From positions 1 to 64,000 of the forward strand of contig CALUHC010000006.1 of the NCBI GenBank assembly GCA_944320355.1: 64,000 nucleotides of DNA, read 5' to 3'. Source of the stretch: an uncultured Prevotella sp. GTDB taxonomy: Bacteria > Bacteroidota > Bacteroidia > Bacteroidales > Bacteroidaceae. Shown piece by piece: positions 61,183 to 64,000 of the stretch (positions are counted from its first letter, which is position 1; each line of letters opens with the position of its first letter). Made by a program: the position numbers and the translations under genes. The notes beneath the pieces were generated by a model. That model was not told the DNA's origin. It did no database searches and saw nothing but the letters and a program-made list of their open reading frames with translations.

Positions 61183-62490
61183 TTAACTTTTACTTTTCCC
61201 CTTTTTGAGGTATTCGTAGCCGAACCGGCAGCGCAGGCAGTCGCGTCGGTCGCAGTATTCGCGCTTCAGCTGGATGAGAGCCTGGCTGTCGCCAGCCGTC
61301 TTCACGTTGAGGCCGCACTCGCGCCACGTGCGGATTATGGTGTTGTTCTCTGCCCGCAGGCTGTCGAGCAGCTCGAAGGCGCGGTCGCACAGTGCCTCGT
61401 TCATGGTGTGGCGGCCGTATGCGAAGAGCATGGGTATGGCCGTGTTGATGACCAGCAGGTCGAGCGAACGTGGCGAGAGGCGTTTCTGGTTCTTTGCGCT
61501 CTCGGAGCCGAACGTGTAGTGCGTCTCCCAGTAGGGCGACACGTGCGAGGCCAGCAGGGCGCGCATGGCATCGGCGTCGGCGCACTCCACGAGCCTGCTC
61601 AGCCCCGTGCGGCCCTCGTGGTAGAGCACGGCCAGCTGCGATATGCGTATGTGGGGGAAGTTCTGCGGCCTGAGCCTGAGGAAGCGCCACTGCGTCCTGT
61701 CCATCGGCTTTAGGCCGAACTTGTGGGCCAGGTAGCGGTATTCGGCCTGCATCCGGGCGAAATGGCCGTCGCGCCGCGCCTCCTCGCGGTGGCGCAGGCC
61801 CGGGGCCTCGTCGTCGAGCAGGCCCGCCTGCCCCATGAACAGGGCCTCCACCTGGAATAGGTCGTCGCGGTGGTGGGCCACGGCCTGCAGCGGAACGTTC
61901 ATGGCCCACGCCTCGAAGGCGTCGCCGTTGATGCCGAAGCCGTAGTTGCGGGCCAGCGTAACGAAGTACGCCTCCTCCCACGAGCCGCCCTTGGCGGCCG
62001 CCCTCCGGCTGATGGCCTCGGTCTTTTGCTCCAGCCGTTCGGCCTGCAGCGCGGCCATCCACGCGCTCACCGTCATCCGCGGCAGGGAGGCTATGATGCG
62101 GTGGCAGGGCGGATAATGGTCCGTGGCCAGCAGCTCGCGGTAGTTTTCGGCCACTGTCGCCGGCACGCTGAGCTGCATCTGCGGCACGGCGCGCCCCCGG
62201 CTGTCGGTGGCTTCGCCGTCGGCCGCGGCCACCACGTGCAGCACCACGTTGTCGTAGGCCGCGTCGCGGTCGTGGCCGTGCGCGCGCCAGTCGGTGGAGC
62301 GGTCGTGAATCTCCACGTTGCCCACCCACGTCGTGCCGCCTATCTTCACCTTGGCGTTGAAGAAGTCGGGCCCCGCGTTGCCGTTGTGCAGTCCGGGGTC
62401 TATCACCTCCACGCTGCGCCCGTCGGTGGTTGTCAGTCCTGCGGGCGCGTAGAGCCGGTGCTTCCATACGTAGTGCAGCAGTTTTTCCAT
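61183..62490 (-). CDS. DUF2851 family protein
   Basis: The 435-residue protein is a Bacteroidetes-typical DUF2851 member: the N-terminus EKLLHYVWKHRLYAPAGLTT, DPGLHNGNAGPDFFNAKVKI and the HDRSTDWRAHGHDRDAAYDN stretch are visible, and the C-terminus has RREC-like Cys (CDRRDCLRCRFGYEYL). Conserved His, Asp and Glu in WVGNVEIHDRSTDW suggest a metal-dependent enzyme, possibly a nuclease, but no activity is established. It stands alone on the minus strand. Confidence 0.85.
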   Translation of the reverse strand: MEKLLHYVWKHRLYAPAGLTTTDGRSVEVIDPGLHNGNAGPDFFNAKVKIGGTTWVGNVEIHDRSTDWRAHGHDRDAAYDNVVLHVVAAADGEATDSRGRAVPQMQLSVPATVAENYRELLATDHYPPCHRIIASLPRMTVSAWMAALQAERLEQKTEAISRRAAAKGGSWEEAYFVTLARNYGFGINGDAFEAWAMNVPLQAVAHHRDDLFQVEALFMGQAGLLDDEAPGLRHREEARRDGHFARMQAEYRYLAHKFGLKPMDRTQWRFLRLRPQNFPHIRISQLAVLYHEGRTGLSRLVECADADAMRALLASHVSPYWETHYTFGSESAKNQKRLSPRSLDLLVINTAIPMLFAYGRHTMNEALCDRAFELLDSLRAENNTIIRTWRECGLNVKTAGDSQALIQLKREYCDRRDCLRCRFGYEYLKKGKSKS

Positions 62491-62674
62491 GCCTTGGTTG
62501 TGCCGTTAGAATGGTCTTCTTGCCAAAGCCTTTCGGCAGTAATGGGCTTGCCCCAGTATTGCCGGGTGCGGCTTTGCTTATGCAAAGATATGAAAAAATA
62601 CTTGAAACACAGCGTTGCCAGGCGGCCAATCTGATTTTTCTCCGGCAAAGAGAAGATGGTTAGCGCCCCGAAAT

Positions 62675-63069
62675 TTAACATTTCGTTTTCTGTCGAAATA
62701 GAAAAAGGAACGGCGTCTCAGCCGTTCTTTTCGCCGGAAAACAGGCCTGCATTCCGGAAAACAGGCCGTTTCATCGGGCGAAACGGCACATATCGCGTGG
62801 CGGAACGGCACATTTCGCAGCGCGATACGGCCTGTCTTGCATCCCTCTTTTCGGCCGAAACGGCACGTTTCGGGAGGCTTTTTGCCAGACATTTCGGCCC
62901 TGGTGGCTGCACACTGTGCCCGCAACCGCCATGAACTCCGTGGCTTCCAGCGTGTTAAGATTGCACACCCGTTTTCGCGTTATTTCCCTCTTGCGGCACA
63001 TTATTTTTGAAAACGCGATTCTCAGGGGGCGCGGAACACTGGCAATTAAGATTTGAAAGGATTGTTAAC
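62675..63069 (+). repeat. Long dyad-repeat element, copy L5 (diverged)
   Basis: It begins ATTTAACATTTCGTTTTC and ends AATTAAGATTTGAAAGG with TTGTTAAC at about 63062-63069. The dyads (about 62770-62875) are decayed (GAAACGGCACATATCG, GGAACGGCACATTTCG) but the 22-bp step can be recognised, and AAGATTGCACACCCGTTTTC near 62957 is as in L1. It lies between the divergent DUF2851 and dapB genes. Confidence 0.75.
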
Positions 63070-63128
63070 GCAACCCCGCGGCCTGCTATTTTTTGGCTGT
63101 AAATCAGCGTAGTATGGACAAAAAACAC

Positions 63129-63137
63129 TAACTTTGC
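63129..63137 (+). promoter_or_regulatory. -7 box of dapB
   Basis: TAACTTTGC, 22 bases before the dapB start. Confidence 0.65.
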
Positions 63138-63158
63138 AACGTTTAATTCGAATTAATT

Positions 63159-63914
63159 ATGAAAATAGCATTAATCGGCTACGGCAAGATGGGCAAGATG
63201 ATAGAGCAGATTGCCCTGGGCCGCGGTCACGAAATCGTAAGCATCATCGACGTAGACAACCAGCAGGACTTCGACTCTCCGGAGTTCGCCTCGGCCGACG
63301 TGGCCATAGAATTCACCAACCCCACCGCCGCCTACGGCAACTACCTCAAGGCGTTCGCCAAGGGGGTGAAGGTGGTGAGCGGCTCAACGGGCTGGCTCAA
63401 GGACCACAAGGCCGACGTGGAGCGTATGTGCGCCGAGGGCGGGCAGACGCTGTTCTGGGCCTCCAACTTCTCGATAGGCGTGGCCATATTCTCGGCGGTG
63501 AACCGCTACCTGGCCTCCATCATGAACTCCTTCCCGCAGTATGACGTGCGGATGGAGGAGACCCACCACGTGCACAAGCTCGACGCGCCCAGCGGAACGG
63601 CCATAACCCTGGCCGAAGAGATCGTGGACCGCCTTGACCGCAAGGCCCGCTGGGTGAAGGGAACGGTGACCGCCGCCGACGGAACGGTGGATGGCACGGC
63701 GGAGTGCGCGCCCGACGAGCTGCGCGTGGACGCCGTGCGCCGCGGCGAGGTGCCGGGCATACACACCGTGACATACGACAGCGAGGCCGACTGCATCACC
63801 ATAACCCACGACGCGCACTCGCGCAAGGGATTCGCGCTCGGCGCCGTGCTGGCCGCCGAATACACCAAGGAGCACACCGGCCTGCTCACCATCAGCGATA
63901 TGTTCAAGTTCTGA
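63159..63914 (+). CDS. dapB: 4-hydroxy-tetrahydrodipicolinate reductase
   Basis: The 251-residue enzyme reduces dihydrodipicolinate in lysine/diaminopimelate synthesis. The nucleotide-binding loop GYGKMGKM is at residues 7-14, and the catalytic and substrate segment ETHHVHKLDAPSGTA about 135-149. Length and start fit. It is 22 bases from a consensus -7 box and 22 bases upstream of the next gene start, so the two are probably one operon. Confidence 0.95.
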   Translation: MKIALIGYGKMGKMIEQIALGRGHEIVSIIDVDNQQDFDSPEFASADVAIEFTNPTAAYGNYLKAFAKGVKVVSGSTGWLKDHKADVERMCAEGGQTLFWASNFSIGVAIFSAVNRYLASIMNSFPQYDVRMEETHHVHKLDAPSGTAITLAEEIVDRLDRKARWVKGTVTAADGTVDGTAECAPDELRVDAVRRGEVPGIHTVTYDSEADCITITHDAHSRKGFALGAVLAAEYTKEHTGLLTISDMFKF

Positions 63915-63936
63915 CAACGTCGAAAACGCAACGACA

Positions 63937-64000
63937 ATGGCACAGGAAAAAAAGAAAAATATGCGCAAGCAGTGGATTAAGTTCGGCGTGGTGGCGGCTC
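63937..64000 (+). CDS. Start of a probable signal peptidase I (3' partial)
   Basis: The visible 21 residues begin MAQEKKKNMRKQWIKFGVVA, a basic start followed by what looks like the first membrane helix. Bacteroidales often have lepB immediately after dapB, so I infer lepB from position; the sequence here is too short to prove it. Confidence 0.5.
   Translation, partial: MAQEKKKNMRKQWIKFGVVAA

Overview
The window reads as chromosomal DNA from a GC-rich member of the Bacteroidales, most probably Prevotellaceae-like. The evidence is the recurrent Bacteroidetes promoter -7 box (TAnnTTTGC) ahead of many genes, weak Shine-Dalgarno use, secreted proteins ending in short type-IX-secretion-like C-terminal domains, a DPP7-type S46 peptidase, a fused SpmA/SpmB protein, the ECF sigma / short anti-sigma-like / DUF4252 operon, DUF2851, and dapB followed by a signal-peptidase-like start. 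It is not a phage or plasmid: almost all genes are housekeeping or carbohydrate/peptide-use genes, and no transposase or integrase is visible.

Layout. 1-7.96 kb: fragment of a secreted protein, hsp20 behind a sigma-54-type promoter, a PL11 rhamnogalacturonan lyase, a MATE pump, a four-helix-bundle (23S-IVS/Avd-like) protein and a THUMP-like methyltransferase. 8.4-14 kb: SpmAB, a second four-helix-bundle protein, a Wzx-like flippase and an S46 dipeptidyl-peptidase. 14.2-22.8 kb (minus strand): argB, speA, aroK, topA, an FprA flavodiiron protein and a PfkB kinase. 23.3-29.9 kb: M16 peptidase, a small gene with an M15 peptidase, MscS channel (minus), ruvB, coaD and ybeY. 30-38.6 kb: secreted protein and OmpA (minus), GNAT protein, parE and S41 protease, then tRNA-Arg(ACG). 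40.3-52.7 kb: a 1,125-residue secreted repeat protein, GH127 arabinofuranosidase, a small HTH regulator, a TolB-like propeller, two tandem outer-membrane barrels and several lipoproteins. 52.8-64 kb: a membrane AraC regulator, the sigma operon, Nudix hydrolase, dusB, a DUF559-DprA fusion, a thioesterase, DUF2851, dapB and a partial lepB-like gene.

The striking part is what lies between the genes. At least eight families of intergenic repeats are recognisable by eye: (1) arrays of a 13-bp dyad AAACGnnnCGTTT at an exact 22-bp period, neighbours often folding into perfect hairpins with covarying centres, found as six short arrays and inside five long (~400 bp) elements; (2) MITE-like ~230-280 bp elements carrying CCCCTCC...GGAGGGG hairpins; (3) GGGAG nonamer arrays in facing orientation, flanking one four-helix-bundle gene, with a comparable but different inverted word array downstream of the other; (4) GAGTGCAGAGTG/GGTATGATTACC arrays; (5) a 47-bp perfect inverted repeat; (6) duplicated promoter-like units; (7) a 174-bp TIR element that supplies the last codons of dusB; (8) a ~47-bp direct repeat at 22.9-23.1 kb. 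One family-2 inverted pair lies inside a reading frame, joining a DUF559 nuclease domain with a lost catalytic-position Asp to DprA. I consider the repeat/protein pairings (dyad arrays, four-helix-bundle with facing words, DUF559 with CCCCTCC hairpins) the best candidates for undescribed biology here. Everything is from reading the sequence; no database search was possible.
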